A DNA stretch of 64,000 bases from Desulfovibrio gilichinskyi (GCF_900177375.1 NZ_FWZU01000005.1:310001-374000); one strand, 5' to 3'; positions 16,072 through 25,342 are shown, counted from the first letter of the stretch. Notes: generated from the sequence alone by a model not told the origin. Numbers and translations are program-made.

Positions 16072-16089
16072 GCTTCCACGGATGGAAGC
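16072..16089. other. Hairpin in the leader of the orphan gene at 16210
   Basis: GCTTCCA and TGGAAGC form a perfect 7-bp stem around CGGA. Two more short hairpins follow before the gene: TGCGG/CCGCA and GCCT/AGGC at about 16114-16160. Together they suggest a structured leader on the plus strand. No known riboswitch consensus was recognised. Confidence 0.4.
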
Positions 16090-16209
16090 CGAAAATCCCA
16101 CGTATCCTTCATGGATGATTGCGGTAATGCCGCAGGAACGACGGGCTGCCTACGCAGGCAAGCTGTTGTTTTATGTTTTCGTGGATCGGTTTCTTTAGTG
16201 GAGAATTTT

Positions 16210-16629
16210 ATGCGAATAGCAGCACAGTCCGTAAATTTATACGCAGAAAATGCCCAAAGATGGGCCGTGCAAACTGACGCCGTATCTGAAAATGTACAGG
16301 CACGTGTTAAAACGCGTAGTTTTGGACTGAATTTAGGGAAGCTGGGCGTAAGTTTCACTGCAAAGGACCTCGAATTTGAACCAAGCGAAGCACAAGTTGC
16401 ATCGCAGGAGTTTCGGTCAAAATCATATCCCCGTACTCAGAGCGAAGAGAGCGACGTTCAAGATGTTGCTAAATATCTTATGCAAACTCAAACAGCTCTT
16501 TCCGAGGATCCTGTAACATACACTTCAAGCAATTCAGGGTATAAATTAAGTCGAGCTATTTCGGCTTATACGCAGCAGTCAGGTTCGCTGAACAGCTCGC
16601 AGCCCGGAAGAGCTCTGGGCAAAGTGTAA
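16210..16629 (+). CDS. Hypothetical protein, 139 residues
   Basis: A small protein not recognised by family. The ATG at 16210 has GGAGA a few bases upstream. The frame extends back to an ATG at 16111, but that part overlaps the structured leader and lacks a ribosome-binding site. There is no signal peptide or membrane segment. The sequence is rich in Ser, Gln and Ala, begins MRIAAQSVNLYAENAQRW, and its second half (for example TSSNSGYKLSRAISAYTQQS) looks low in hydrophobic core and possibly flexible. It stands alone between nfnA copy 2 (divergent) and lepA and is followed by its own hairpin. A surface- or flagellum-associated role is conceivable but unsupported. Confidence 0.65.
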   Translation: MRIAAQSVNLYAENAQRWAVQTDAVSENVQARVKTRSFGLNLGKLGVSFTAKDLEFEPSEAQVASQEFRSKSYPRTQSEESDVQDVAKYLMQTQTALSEDPVTYTSSNSGYKLSRAISAYTQQSGSLNSSQPGRALGKV

Positions 16630-16643
16630 TTCCTGAACGTAAT

Positions 16644-16672
16644 AAACTATGGCCTGCAAAGGCTATGGTTTT
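16644..16672 (+). terminator. Probable terminator after the 139-residue gene
   Basis: AAACTATGGCC can pair with GGCTATGGTTT (two G-U pairs in RNA) around TGCAAA, followed by TTTTGCTTAT. It starts 15 bases after the stop codon. Confidence 0.6.
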
Positions 16673-17048
16673 GCTTATGAAAATGAGATTTAACGCGTCT
16701 TTTTCAGTTGAAGATTGCTAGCAGCTTATATCTGAAGTACTGTATGATTAGTACTTAATTTTTCTTTTAGTACTTTATTTTACCACTAATGTAATTTGAT
16801 GGATCAATCAATTCTTTTTGTGAAAAAATATCTATCGAATTTATTCAGTTAAATCCATCTCTTTTTGGCTTATTTGTGAGCCTGCTTTATTCTCCCATTC
16901 TTTTGTTTGATTTGGGGTGGCATTACGTATTAGACAGTATGAAGCAAATACCGTAATAAGGTCTCGCTTTGGGCCATATCCGTGTGGCAAAATAACGTTA
17001 AATTTAAGGAGCCGGCAGTTCGGTAATATGAACGTCGACCGTTTTAAT
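16673..17048. other. lepA upstream region, no gene seen
   Basis: About 375 AT-rich bases before lepA. It contains several copies of the hexamer AGTACT between about 16735 and 16780, two of them arranged as AAGTAC...GTACTT. The lepA frame is open from 16917, but that extension does not resemble the protein family. The lepA promoter should lie here but could not be placed. Confidence 0.45.
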
Positions 17049-18854
17049 ATGGTAAAAATATCAAATATAAGAAATTTCAGTATTATCGCTCACATCGATC
17101 ACGGTAAATCAACTTTGGCGGACCGTATCCTTGAAATCACCGGTCTTGTCGGTGATCGCGATAAAAAAGCTCAATATCTTGATAAGATGGATCTTGAGCG
17201 TGAGCGTGGAATCACCATCAAAGCTCAGAGTGTCCGTATTCCTTATAAAGGTTCAAATGGTGAGGACTATATCCTTAACCTGATTGATACTCCCGGGCAT
17301 GTTGACTTCAGTTATGAAGTTTCGCGTAGTCTTGCCGCTTCTGACGGTGCTTTGCTGGTTGTTGATGCAACGCAGGGCGTTGAGGCACAGACTCTTGCCA
17401 ACGTGTATCTCGCTCTTGATCATGACCTTGAAATTATTCCTGTTTTAAATAAAGTTGATCTGGCCAGTGCTGATGTTGACAGGGTTGCCGGTGAAATTGA
17501 AGAAATTATCGGTCTGGATTGCTCAGATCCTCTCATGATAAGCGCGAAAACAGGTCTTAATGTGGATAAAGTCCTTGAATCAATTGTAACGAATCTTCCC
17601 GCTCCGACAGGATCTCCGAATAAACCGCTTAAGGCTCTGATTTTTGATTCATGGTACGACTCATATCAGGGCGTAGTTGTTCTTTTCCGTATTTTGGATG
17701 GAACAATTAAAAAGGGCGACAAAATTCAGATCTTTTCTTCCAAGTTGATTTTTGATGTCACCTCTTTAGGCGTTTATTCCCCGGAAGCTCTCAGCGTTAA
17801 AAGCCTCAGTGTCGGAGAGGTCGGTTTTCTGTGCGCCAGCATGAAGGAGCTAAATGATGCTCCTGTAGGGGATACTATTACGCTGGCTTCTGATCCTGTT
17901 AAAGAGCCTTTCCCGGGTTTTCAGGAAGTTAAGGCCATGGTTTTTTGTGGATTATATCCGGTTGAACCTGCCGAATATGAGCCGCTTAAAAGTGCACTTG
18001 AAAAATTGCAGCTTAATGATACTGCTTTTTCATATGAAGCTGAGTCCTCCACCGCTTTGGGGTTTGGTTTCCGGTGCGGTTTCCTCGGCCTTTTGCATAT
18101 GGAAATTATTCAGGAACGGCTGGAGCGTGAATTTCAGGCTAAGCTGATTGCAACTGCTCCTTCGGTTATTTATCAGGCAAAGCTCATGAACGGTACTGTT
18201 CTTGAAATTGATAACCCCAGTAAAATGCCTGACGCAACGGAGCTGGAATCTCTTTCTGAGCCTTATTGCCGGCTGGAAATTCATGTCCCGAATGAGTATG
18301 TCGGAGCCGTTCTTAAGCTTTGTGAAGAAAAACGCGGTCTTCAGAAGGATATGCGCTATCTTTCTTCATCAAGAGTTATTATTACTTACGAAGTTCCTTT
18401 CGCGGAAATTATGTATGACTTCTTTGATAAATTGAAGTCTCACACGAAAGGTTATGCCTCACTTGATTATGAAATTATTGATTATCGTGTCTCGAATCTT
18501 GTTAAACTTGACATTTTGATTAACACTGAACCGGTTGATGCCTTTTCAGTGATTGTTCATAAAGATTCGGCATATGCACATGGTAGAAGTCTTGCTTTGA
18601 AGCTCAAAAGAGCTATTCCGCGTCAGATGTTTGAAGTTGTAATTCAGGCTGCAATAGCCAGAAAAATTATTGCGAAAGAACGAGTTGCCCCGTTTAGGAA
18701 AAACGTTATTGCCAAGTGTTACGGCGGAGATATTTCCCGTAAACGCAAGCTTCTGGAAAAACAGAAGGAAGGTAAGAAGCGTATGAAGAAAATGGGGAAT
18801 ATTGAAATTCCGCAGGAAGCTTTCCTTGTAGTACTAAAAGCCGGAGACGAATAG
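17049..18854 (+). CDS. lepA: Elongation factor 4 (LepA)
   Basis: A 601-residue translational GTPase that acts on stalled or mistranslocated ribosomes. The G domain has [13 protein letters not shown] (P-loop), the [11 protein letters not shown] switch I, the [16 protein letters not shown] switch II and [12 protein letters not shown] for guanine recognition. The LepA-specific C-terminal domain is complete ([20 protein letters not shown], then [17 protein letters not shown]). The start at 17049 gives the family's standard length. In-frame starts further upstream would add residues not seen in relatives. No strong Shine-Dalgarno precedes it; AAGGAG at 17006 is too distant. lepB follows 65 bases downstream, the common lepA-lepB arrangement. 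Confidence 0.97.
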   Translation: MVKISNIRNFSIIAHIDHGKSTLADRILEITGLVGDRDKKAQYLDKMDLERERGITIKAQSVRIPYKGSNGEDYILNLIDTPGHVDFSYEVSRSLAASDGALLVVDATQGVEAQTLANVYLALDHDLEIIPVLNKVDLASADVDRVAGEIEEIIGLDCSDPLMISAKTGLNVDKVLESIVTNLPAPTGSPNKPLKALIFDSWYDSYQGVVVLFRILDGTIKKGDKIQIFSSKLIFDVTSLGVYSPEALSVKSLSVGEVGFLCASMKELNDAPVGDTITLASDPVKEPFPGFQEVKAMVFCGLYPVEPAEYEPLKSALEKLQLNDTAFSYEAESSTALGFGFRCGFLGLLHMEIIQERLEREFQAKLIATAPSVIYQAKLMNGTVLEIDNPSKMPDATELESLSEPYCRLEIHVPNEYVGAVLKLCEEKRGLQKDMRYLSSSRVIITYEVPFAEIMYDFFDKLKSHTKGYASLDYEIIDYRVSNLVKLDILINTEPVDAFSVIVHKDSAYAHGRSLALKLKRAIPRQMFEVVIQAAIARKIIAKERVAPFRKNVIAKCYGGDISRKRKLLEKQKEGKKRMKKMGNIEIPQEAFLVVLKAGDE

Positions 18855-18919
18855 GTCACGGTTTTAAAAAACGATATTTCCAAGGGGTCTTCCTTTGGAA
18901 TTTTATAAGGACGAACAGA

Positions 18920-19522
18920 ATGAATCCCAGATGGCAGAGTACCGTTAAAGAGTATATTGAGGCCCTTTTTATTGCCCTTTTATTGGCCCTTTTTATAAGA
19001 ACTTTTATAGTTCAGGCCTTTAAAATACCTTCCGGTTCCATGTTGCAGACTCTTCAGATCGGAGATCATCTTCTGGTAAACAAGTTTACTTATGGAGTTA
19101 AAGTTCCGTTCACTTCAAAGGTTTTGATCAAGATGGGAGATCCTGAATATAAAGATATTATTGTATTCAGATATCCTGGTGATCCCAGCAAAGATTATAT
19201 TAAAAGAGTAATCGGTGTTCCGGGTGATACTGTTGAAATTAAAAATAAGAAAGTTTTTGTGAACGGTAATGAACTGATTGAGCCGTATACACAGTTTATA
19301 GATAAGGATCATATTTCTGCGCTTAGAGATAATATGCCTCCACGCCATATTCCTGAGGGTGAATATTTTGTAATGGGCGACAATAGAGATGGTTCAAATG
19401 ATTCAAGATTCTGGGGTAATGTTCCTCGTGATAATATTCTGGGCAAGGCATGGATTTTATACTGGTCGTGGGGCGGACCTAATACCGTGCGCTGGGATCG
19501 AATAGGACTCATTCTCCACTAA
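18920..19522 (+). CDS. lepB: Signal peptidase I
   Basis: A 200-residue type I leader peptidase that cleaves signal peptides from secreted proteins at the outer face of the inner membrane. A single membrane anchor (ALFIALLLALFIRTFIVQAF, about residues 15-34) is followed by box B PSGSM with catalytic Ser40. Box D DYIKRVIGVPGD has the catalytic lysine near residue 95, and box E is GEYFVMGDNRDGSNDSRFWG. The start has AAGGA. It probably forms a transcription unit with lepA and ends before a strong terminator. Confidence 0.97.
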   Translation: MNPRWQSTVKEYIEALFIALLLALFIRTFIVQAFKIPSGSMLQTLQIGDHLLVNKFTYGVKVPFTSKVLIKMGDPEYKDIIVFRYPGDPSKDYIKRVIGVPGDTVEIKNKKVFVNGNELIEPYTQFIDKDHISALRDNMPPRHIPEGEYFVMGDNRDGSNDSRFWGNVPRDNILGKAWILYWSWGGPNTVRWDRIGLILH

Positions 19523-19574
19523 AAATGAGTTTGTAATTATTTCGAATCAGTTTTTTATTTTATGTCTATTATAT

Positions 19575-19605
19575 AGAGTCCGGCTTTTGCCGGGCTCTTT
19601 TTTTT
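19575..19605 (+). terminator. Rho-independent terminator after lepB
   Basis: AGAGTCCGG pairs with CCGGGCTCT (one G-U pair) around a CTTTTG loop, followed by a long run of T. Confidence 0.9.
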
Positions 19606-19707
19606 AAATGAAAATTAGGTTGCCATGTTTCTTTAAGTCCGCCATATTCTATAAAGTTAGAACAAAATATTTAGTGTATATGACTATTTATAATCAGGAA
19701 GTTTTTA

Positions 19708-20250
19708 ATGGCTAAAATAGAGTGGAATGAATCGCTAAGTCTTGGCGTTGCGGAATTAGATAAACACCATAAAGATATTTTGCTCATAATGAGTTTGTTC
19801 TTAGATGCTTTGCAGCGTGGGCAGGATGAAGATGCCATTTCTACAATACTTTCAAAGTTAAAGGAGTACACTCTTTTTCATTTTTCGGCTGAGGAAGCTT
19901 TTATGGAAAAAATTGAATATCCTTATATCAAGCCCCATAGGGCCAAGCATGTTGAACTTAAGAATAAAGTTAACTCGTTTCAATATGCTCGTTTTCGGCA
20001 CGAAAATTTGACACCTGAAGATTATAAAGAATTAATATCAAACTGGTTGATTGAACATATCCTCCAGTATGATTTTAAGATTGTTAAATATTTGCAGGAA
20101 AACAAGAATGTTCCTGAGAATTTTAAAGATAAGGTTAAAGCTGACTGGAAGAAGGTTAAGGCCAAGACTGGACAGAATGAAACTGATGAAAAGGCTGAGC
20201 CGGAAGTTGAGCCGGATTCTAGAGTAAAGGATGAAAAAGAAGAATCTTGA
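19708..20250 (+). CDS. Bacteriohemerythrin
   Basis: A 180-residue non-haem di-iron oxygen-binding protein. The ligand pattern is complete: WNESLSLGVAELDKHH, FHFSAEEAFMEKIEYP (His and Glu ligands), PHRAKHVEL (two His) and WLIEHILQYDFKIV (His and Asp). The hemerythrin fold occupies residues 1-135. The remaining 45 residues are a charged Lys/Glu-rich tail not usual in the minimal family. In Desulfovibrio such proteins are thought to bind oxygen for protection or delivery. It stands alone between the lepB terminator and comM. Confidence 0.94.
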   Translation: MAKIEWNESLSLGVAELDKHHKDILLIMSLFLDALQRGQDEDAISTILSKLKEYTLFHFSAEEAFMEKIEYPYIKPHRAKHVELKNKVNSFQYARFRHENLTPEDYKELISNWLIEHILQYDFKIVKYLQENKNVPENFKDKVKADWKKVKAKTGQNETDEKAEPEVEPDSRVKDEKEES

Positions 20251-20332
20251 TTTTTGTAATTAATGGTAGTTCTTTACATTATAACAGAGAATATATAACT
20301 CATTTGGGGACTTGTAATTAAAGGAGTTCCCG

Positions 20333-21859
20333 TTGATATCCAAAGTTGCCTGCGCTGCCCTGATGGGCATTGATGCATTTAAAGTTGATCTTGAAGTCGA
20401 TCTTGCCAGACAGGGAATGCCTGCCTTCACCATGGTCGGCCTTGCCGAAGGAGCTGTTAAAGAAAGTAAAGAGCGCGTTTTTTCGGCTCTTAAGAACAGC
20501 GGGTATCGTCTTCCTCCCTCACGAATTACTGTAAACTTAGCACCTGCTGATATTCGAAAAGCAGGTTCGGCATATGATTTGCCTTTAGCCGTAGCCTTGC
20601 TCGGTGCTGCCGGAATTATTGATCAGAATCTTCTTGAAGGGTGGTTTTTGGCAGGTGAACTTTCATTGGCCGGTGAAGTCAAACCTGTACACGGTGTTTT
20701 ATCTTTAGCTTTGGAAGCACGCAAAAAAGGGGCAAAAGGGCTTATTGTCGGGATTTCTAATGCTCACGAAGCGGCAGTTGTGGAAGGGCTTGATGTTTAC
20801 GGAATTTCATCTCTTTCTCATCTGGTAAAATTTTTGCTGAGTGAAGAAACGTTAGAACCCACAGTTGTTGATACGAAAAAACTGTGGGCCGGACGCCAGG
20901 ACTTCGGGCTTGATTTTGCAGAAGTGAAAGGACAGGAGCATGCTAAACGGGCAATTGAAATCGGCGCAGCAGGTAATCATAATATACTTTTCATAGGTCC
21001 CCCCGGCAGCGGTAAAACTATGCTTGCCAAAAGGATTCCTACAGTTCTTCCCCCACTTGTTTTTGAAGAAGCTCTTGAAGTTACTAAAATCTACAGCGTA
21101 TCCGGGCAGCTTGATCGTGATAAAGCGTTGATAGTTATTCGTCCATTTAGATCACCGCATCATACAATTTCAGATGCCGGGATGATTGGCGGCGGAGCGT
21201 ACCCTAAACCTGGTGAAGTTTCGCTTGCGCACCGTGGTGTGCTCTTTTTAGATGAACTCCCTGAGTTTAAGAAAAATGTGCTCGAAGTGCTCCGTCAGCC
21301 GCTTGAAGGCGGAGAAGTAACTATTTCCCGCGCGGCAATGTCTTTATCATATCCGGCAGATTTTATGCTTGTGGCAGCTATGAATCCGTGCCCTTGCGGG
21401 TATTATACAGACGAAAGACATGCGTGCACCTGTACTCCAGTTGCAGTGCAAAGGTATGCATCTCGTTTGTCAGGGCCTTTGTTGGACCGCATTGATCTAC
21501 AAATAGAAGTTCCGGCTGTTGATTACAAAGATCTGCGCGGAAATAAGGGGCTTGATTCTGCCACAATGCGTGGAAACATCGAAAGAGTCAGGGCCATTCA
21601 GGCAGAAAGATACAAGGATCTAAGTATATTGACTAATAGCGAACTTTCAGGCTCATCCCTTGAGAAGTTCTGTAAATTGACGGAAGCTGAACATGTTTTT
21701 CTTGAACAGGCAGTGCGAAGTCTGGGGCTTTCAGCAAGAGCATATACTCGCATACTGAGAATTGCGCGCACTATAGCCGACCTTGGCGAAGAGGAAACAA
21801 TTAAAGTTCCTCATCTTGCAGAGGCAATCAATTATCGGAGCATGGATAGGCAGAAATAG
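20333..21859 (+). CDS. comM: YifB/ComM family AAA ATPase (Mg-chelatase-like)
   Basis: A 508-residue protein of the YifB/ComM family; ComM is a hexameric helicase promoting branch migration in natural transformation. The N-terminal lon-protease-like fold (residues 1-165, GLAEGAVKESKERVFSAL, APADIRKAGSAYDLPLAVA) is followed by a Mg-chelatase-type AAA+ domain. That domain has Walker A GPPGSGKTMLAKR, Walker B GVLFLDELPEF, and the C-terminal Mg_chelatase_C segment. The start is TTG with AAAGGAG six bases upstream. The 3' end overlaps the convergent ParA-type gene by 32 bases. Confidence 0.94.
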   Translation: MISKVACAALMGIDAFKVDLEVDLARQGMPAFTMVGLAEGAVKESKERVFSALKNSGYRLPPSRITVNLAPADIRKAGSAYDLPLAVALLGAAGIIDQNLLEGWFLAGELSLAGEVKPVHGVLSLALEARKKGAKGLIVGISNAHEAAVVEGLDVYGISSLSHLVKFLLSEETLEPTVVDTKKLWAGRQDFGLDFAEVKGQEHAKRAIEIGAAGNHNILFIGPPGSGKTMLAKRIPTVLPPLVFEEALEVTKIYSVSGQLDRDKALIVIRPFRSPHHTISDAGMIGGGAYPKPGEVSLAHRGVLFLDELPEFKKNVLEVLRQPLEGGEVTISRAAMSLSYPADFMLVAAMNPCPCGYYTDERHACTCTPVAVQRYASRLSGPLLDRIDLQIEVPAVDYKDLRGNKGLDSATMRGNIERVRAIQAERYKDLSILTNSELSGSSLEKFCKLTEAEHVFLEQAVRSLGLSARAYTRILRIARTIADLGEEETIKVPHLAEAINYRSMDRQK

Positions 21860-22634
21860 ACGGTTTTCTATCTTGAATCGGCTTTATCAGATTAGTTCTC
21901 CGTTCAATTTCCGTCCAAAGTGCTAGGTAAGATTTGGCCGCATCTGATTCAGGATCAAAGGCATGAATCGGTGCTCGTTCTATCCCCATCCTTTCGATAT
22001 TTGCGCGCATGGGTATCATTACATCACAGAATTGACCCGGATATTGTTTTTTGTGCTTGAGTACAAGTGAGCGATGGACACTCTTGCGCCTATCAAACAT
22101 ATTAAAGAAAGGAATTATTTCTGCCTTGGATTCCTCCATTCCAGCCATGTATTCGCGAACTTTAATAAATGTCTGCTCAGAAAGAACTGCCGGAATCATA
22201 GGCATAATAATGTAATCGGATGTTGCAAAAACAGCATCTGACAGAGAAGAAATGCTCGGCGGGCAATCAAAAATAAAAACATCAAAACTATCTTTTAAAG
22301 AATCAAGAATCTTATTGATGTTTTTTTTAGCTTTTTTACTGTCATCCAGCACAATATCCATGTTGCGGTATTCAAAGCCGGCTGGAATAACATTTAAATT
22401 CTTATACGGAGATGGTTCAATTAAAGTTTGAATAAGTTTCTGGTCTTTTATTATTTTTTTTAATTTGGTTTTTTGCAGAAGATCCACTCCGAGATGAAAC
22501 GAGGCGGCTCCTTGTGGGTCAAGATCCCATACAAGAGTTCTGTAACCATTTCGCGCACTTAAATAAGCTATATTTACCGCGGTGGTTGTTTTTCCTACTC
22601 CGCCTTTCATGTTGTAGCACGCAAGTGTTTTCAT
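21828..22634 (-). CDS. ParA/MinD-type ATPase
   Basis: A 268-residue ATPase of the ParA/Soj class. The deviant Walker A KGGVGKTTTAVNIAYL starts at residue 10. Walker A' DLDPQGAASFHLG and Walker B FIFDCPPSISSLSDAV follow. No parB or other partner gene is adjacent, so it is an orphan ParA rather than a chromosome-partition pair. Such proteins position cellular cargoes such as chemoreceptor arrays or other complexes, but the cargo cannot be inferred here. Its 3' end overlaps comM on the opposite strand by 32 bases. Confidence 0.9.
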   Translation of the reverse strand: MKTLACYNMKGGVGKTTTAVNIAYLSARNGYRTLVWDLDPQGAASFHLGVDLLQKTKLKKIIKDQKLIQTLIEPSPYKNLNVIPAGFEYRNMDIVLDDSKKAKKNINKILDSLKDSFDVFIFDCPPSISSLSDAVFATSDYIIMPMIPAVLSEQTFIKVREYMAGMEESKAEIIPFFNMFDRRKSVHRSLVLKHKKQYPGQFCDVMIPMRANIERMGIERAPIHAFDPESDAAKSYLALWTEIERRTNLIKPIQDRKPSISAYPCSDN

Positions 22635-22892
22635 AAAGTCATCCCATTTTTACCAAATTTATAATTGTTAATTTCAAAGCGTATGTTATCAGCAAAATAA
22701 TTAAGTTACATTGCAGTAGCAAAATTGTGACATTTTTGATTCAGATATTCGTCTTAAGATTTAATGTTATTTGATAATACCCAAAAGAGCCAAATATTTA
22801 CTTTACTAACAGCATATGGCTGGACTACTCAGTGCTCGGCTATTTGTGAATGTAACTATCGAGCAATATAAATACGAGCAGGGGTTATAAAG

Positions 22893-23723
22893 TTGTCTGT
22901 TAATAAATGTGACCAGCCTATAGGTGTTTTTGATTCAGGAGTTGGAGGGCTGACAGTTCTGCGTGCTTTGCAAGACTTATTGCCTCATGAAAATTTTTTA
23001 TATTTAGGAGATACAGCCCGAGTTCCTTATGGAACTAAAAGTGCTGAGTCTGTAATTAAATACGCTTTGCAGGCCGGAGGCGCGCTGGTCAGGGAAGGGA
23101 TAAAGATGCTGGTGGTTGCATGCAATACTGCCTCAGCTGTCTCTATTGACAGCCTTGCGGCAGCGTACGGTCCGCTTCCTGTCGTAGGAGTTGTAAAACC
23201 CGGAGCCGAGGCCGCCTGTCTGGCTAGTAAGAGTGGTAAAATAGCCGTTATAGCAACGGAAAGTACGGTAAAGGGCGGTGCTTACCAGCGAACTATTTGC
23301 AGTATGCATCCTGATGCAAAAATAATTGCTCAGGCGTGTCCTTTATTTGTAGGTTTGGCGGAAGAAGGATGGACAGAAGGTGAAATCGTTGAAGCCATTG
23401 CTGCACGTTATTTGAAACCGCTGTTTGCACAATTCGGAGAAGAGGGACCTGATACACTTGTTCTCGGTTGTACACATTTTCCGGTCCTGCGCGGTGCTAT
23501 TGCAAAGGTTGCAGGTGATAAAATTACGCTTGTAGATTCGGCAGAAACAACAGCTAAAACTGTTAAATGTATTCTTGCTGAATCAAATTTGAACAATGAT
23601 TCTAATGTCTCAGGTGAAATTTCGTTTATGGCTACTGATTCTGCTGAAAGATTTGCTGCCGTTGGCAGTGCTTTTTTAGGCAGGCCTATTAATCCTAAAA
23701 ATGTCAGGTGCATAGATTTATGA
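22893..23723 (+). CDS. murI: Glutamate racemase
   Basis: A 276-residue cofactor-independent racemase converting L-glutamate to D-glutamate for peptidoglycan. Both catalytic cysteines sit in their signatures: VVACNTASAVS (N-terminal) and LVLGCTHFPVLRG (C-terminal). IGVFDSGVGGLTVLRAL marks the N-terminus. The start is TTG with AGGGG eight bases upstream. Length is normal. Confidence 0.96.
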   Translation: MSVNKCDQPIGVFDSGVGGLTVLRALQDLLPHENFLYLGDTARVPYGTKSAESVIKYALQAGGALVREGIKMLVVACNTASAVSIDSLAAAYGPLPVVGVVKPGAEAACLASKSGKIAVIATESTVKGGAYQRTICSMHPDAKIIAQACPLFVGLAEEGWTEGEIVEAIAARYLKPLFAQFGEEGPDTLVLGCTHFPVLRGAIAKVAGDKITLVDSAETTAKTVKCILAESNLNNDSNVSGEISFMATDSAERFAAVGSAFLGRPINPKNVRCIDL

Positions 23724-23781
23724 TGTTTGTGCTGAACTAGTTTTTTTAAGGATCTTTTGCACTATTTGTTACGGGTATATT

Positions 23782-24618
23782 ATGAAGAGTTTTTTAATTT
23801 CACTGCTAGCAATGCTTATTTTTTGTTGCGCGAATGTTTCTTTTGCTCAAGATAAACTTATTTTTGCCTCAGGATCTCCAATGGATTCATATCAATCCAT
23901 GATAACTTATCCTTTATTGAAAGAAGCATGTAAGCGTAACGGAATTAATCTTGAGGTGAAAAGTTATCCAAGTCCCCGAGCTTTGCTGATGTCTAATTCT
24001 GGAGCTTTGGATGGTGAACTTCATCGCGTCTATGAATTTCATGAAGTCAGCAATGGTAAGTACCCGAATCTTGTAAGAATTGAATGTCAGCTTTTATCTT
24101 CATATGTGGCTGTTTTTTCGAAGGATCATAATATTAAAATTTCAAGTTGCGCTGATCTTAAAGACGCAACTGTTGGGTATCGGGCAGGAAGGCAAAATAT
24201 TAAAAAGCAATTAAGTGAGACTTTGCCGGAAAGTCATATTTTTTCGCAAACGTCTGAGTTAAGTTTGTTTAGAATGGTCGGAAAAGGGCTTCTTGATTAC
24301 GTTATTTCTGAAAGCATAGAAGGGAAGAAGTTTTTATATTTATACCCGGAACTTAAAACCATAAAAGAAGTTGGCAGGCTGAGTGAAATGAAAATTTATG
24401 CTTACATAAATAAAAAATATTCTCAGCTTGCTCCTAAAATTGCCGCGACTCTTAACGAGATGAAGCGTGATGGTACTTTTAAGTCAATAGTGATAGAAGC
24501 ACGTAACTCATATTGTATGAAAAAAAATTGCACAACTCACGTTTGTGAGGAAAAGTGGCCCGCTCTTGATCAGCATAAGGCGTTGACCTCTGTGAATGCA
24601 GGGCAAGTCAGTCAGTAG
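23782..24618 (+). CDS. Periplasmic substrate-binding protein (family 3-like)
   Basis: A 278-residue secreted protein with a signal peptide (SFLISLLAMLIFCCANVSFA, cleavage likely before QDKL). The body resembles family 3 solute-binding proteins: MDSYQSMITYPLLKEACKRN, a central YVAVFSKDHNIKISSCADLK segment, and the C-terminal LNEMKRDGTFKSIV typical of amino-acid binders. The last 35 residues are cysteine-rich (SYCMKKNCTTHVCEEKW) and unusual for the fold. No transporter gene is adjacent. The ligand is unknown. It overlaps the convergent tetR-type gene by 11 bases. Confidence 0.75.
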   Translation: MKSFLISLLAMLIFCCANVSFAQDKLIFASGSPMDSYQSMITYPLLKEACKRNGINLEVKSYPSPRALLMSNSGALDGELHRVYEFHEVSNGKYPNLVRIECQLLSSYVAVFSKDHNIKISSCADLKDATVGYRAGRQNIKKQLSETLPESHIFSQTSELSLFRMVGKGLLDYVISESIEGKKFLYLYPELKTIKEVGRLSEMKIYAYINKKYSQLAPKIAATLNEMKRDGTFKSIVIEARNSYCMKKNCTTHVCEEKWPALDQHKALTSVNAGQVSQ

Positions 24619-25216
24619 GCTTAAATAAATACCATGTGCACATTTTAACCAGTTCACTGAGCATAGGTTCTGCGGTTTCTTCCAGTTTTTCAATATAGCA
24701 GCGGTGCATAGTTTCTTCTATTGCGCCGGCAACAAGTTTTGCCGCAGTGGTTGTATTCTTCACTGTGATTCTGCTTCCACATTTTTTAAGTATAGCTTCA
24801 ATTCCATCTTGAAATGATTCTGTAATCCGCTTGTCCAGCTTAGCCATTTCAGGTTCACGGTTTTTTAAGGCTAACATTTCTCTATGCAGTTCTGTTGACA
24901 GCATATGTGCCTGTTTTGCCGAATTTACCAGAAACTCAATGATGGTAGTACTATCTTTAGATATCGGGGCTTCATCTGCAATATTTTCGTATATTCCTTT
25001 GATTATACTGTTTCCGTAAGCCTGTGAAACTTCAATTAAAAGATCTTTTTTATCTTCAAAGTATCCATAAAAAGAACCCACCGATACTCCTGCTTTTTCG
25101 GCGATTTCGCTTATGTTTGTTTTATGGAAGCCTTTGTCCGAGAATAATTTCATCCCCGCAACAATTAGTTTACGCTTCTTGTCTTTGCTTCGGCGTTGTA
25201 CTGGGGCTCTCGGCAT
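24608..25216 (-). CDS. TetR-family transcriptional regulator
   Basis: A 202-residue TetR-type repressor. The helix-turn-helix is clear at residues 15-60 (GMKLFSDKGFHKTNISEIAE, then AGVSVGSFYGYFEDKKDLL). The helical ligand-binding domain follows. The start has AAAGGAGAG. Two inverted repeats built on ATATGAA/TTCATAT lie 33-89 bases upstream of the start, so autoregulation is likely. No transporter or enzyme gene diverges from it, leaving its target and ligand unknown. Confidence 0.92.
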   Translation of the reverse strand: MPRAPVQRRSKDKKRKLIVAGMKLFSDKGFHKTNISEIAEKAGVSVGSFYGYFEDKKDLLIEVSQAYGNSIIKGIYENIADEAPISKDSTTIIEFLVNSAKQAHMLSTELHREMLALKNREPEMAKLDKRITESFQDGIEAILKKCGSRITVKNTTTAAKLVAGAIEETMHRCYIEKLEETAEPMLSELVKMCTWYLFKPTD

Positions 25217-25248
25217 TGCTCTCTCCTTTGGATGATTATTTATAATTT

Positions 25249-25305
25249 ATATGAATAAAAGTTCATATTCATATTGTCAATAAATATGAATTAATATTCA
25301 TATTT
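25249..25305. promoter_or_regulatory. Two palindromic operators for the TetR-type regulator
   Basis: Site 1 at 25249-25268 is ATATGAA and TTCATAT around TAAAAG. Site 2 at 25282-25305 has 10-base arms AAATATGAAT and ATTCATATTT around TAAT. Both share the half-site ATATGAA and lie just upstream of the tetR-type start. Confidence 0.65.
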
Positions 25306-25342
25306 AAAATTAATGTTTAGTGGAGAGAGATAAAGCTATGTA

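Noticed and set aside
16073-16200. c-di-GMP or fluoride riboswitch upstream of the 139-residue gene
   Set aside because: Hairpins are present but the conserved bases of those classes are not, so only a generic structured leader is claimed.
16917-17048. Forty-four extra N-terminal residues on LepA
   Set aside because: The extension is unlike LepA proteins, and starting at 17049 restores the normal family length.
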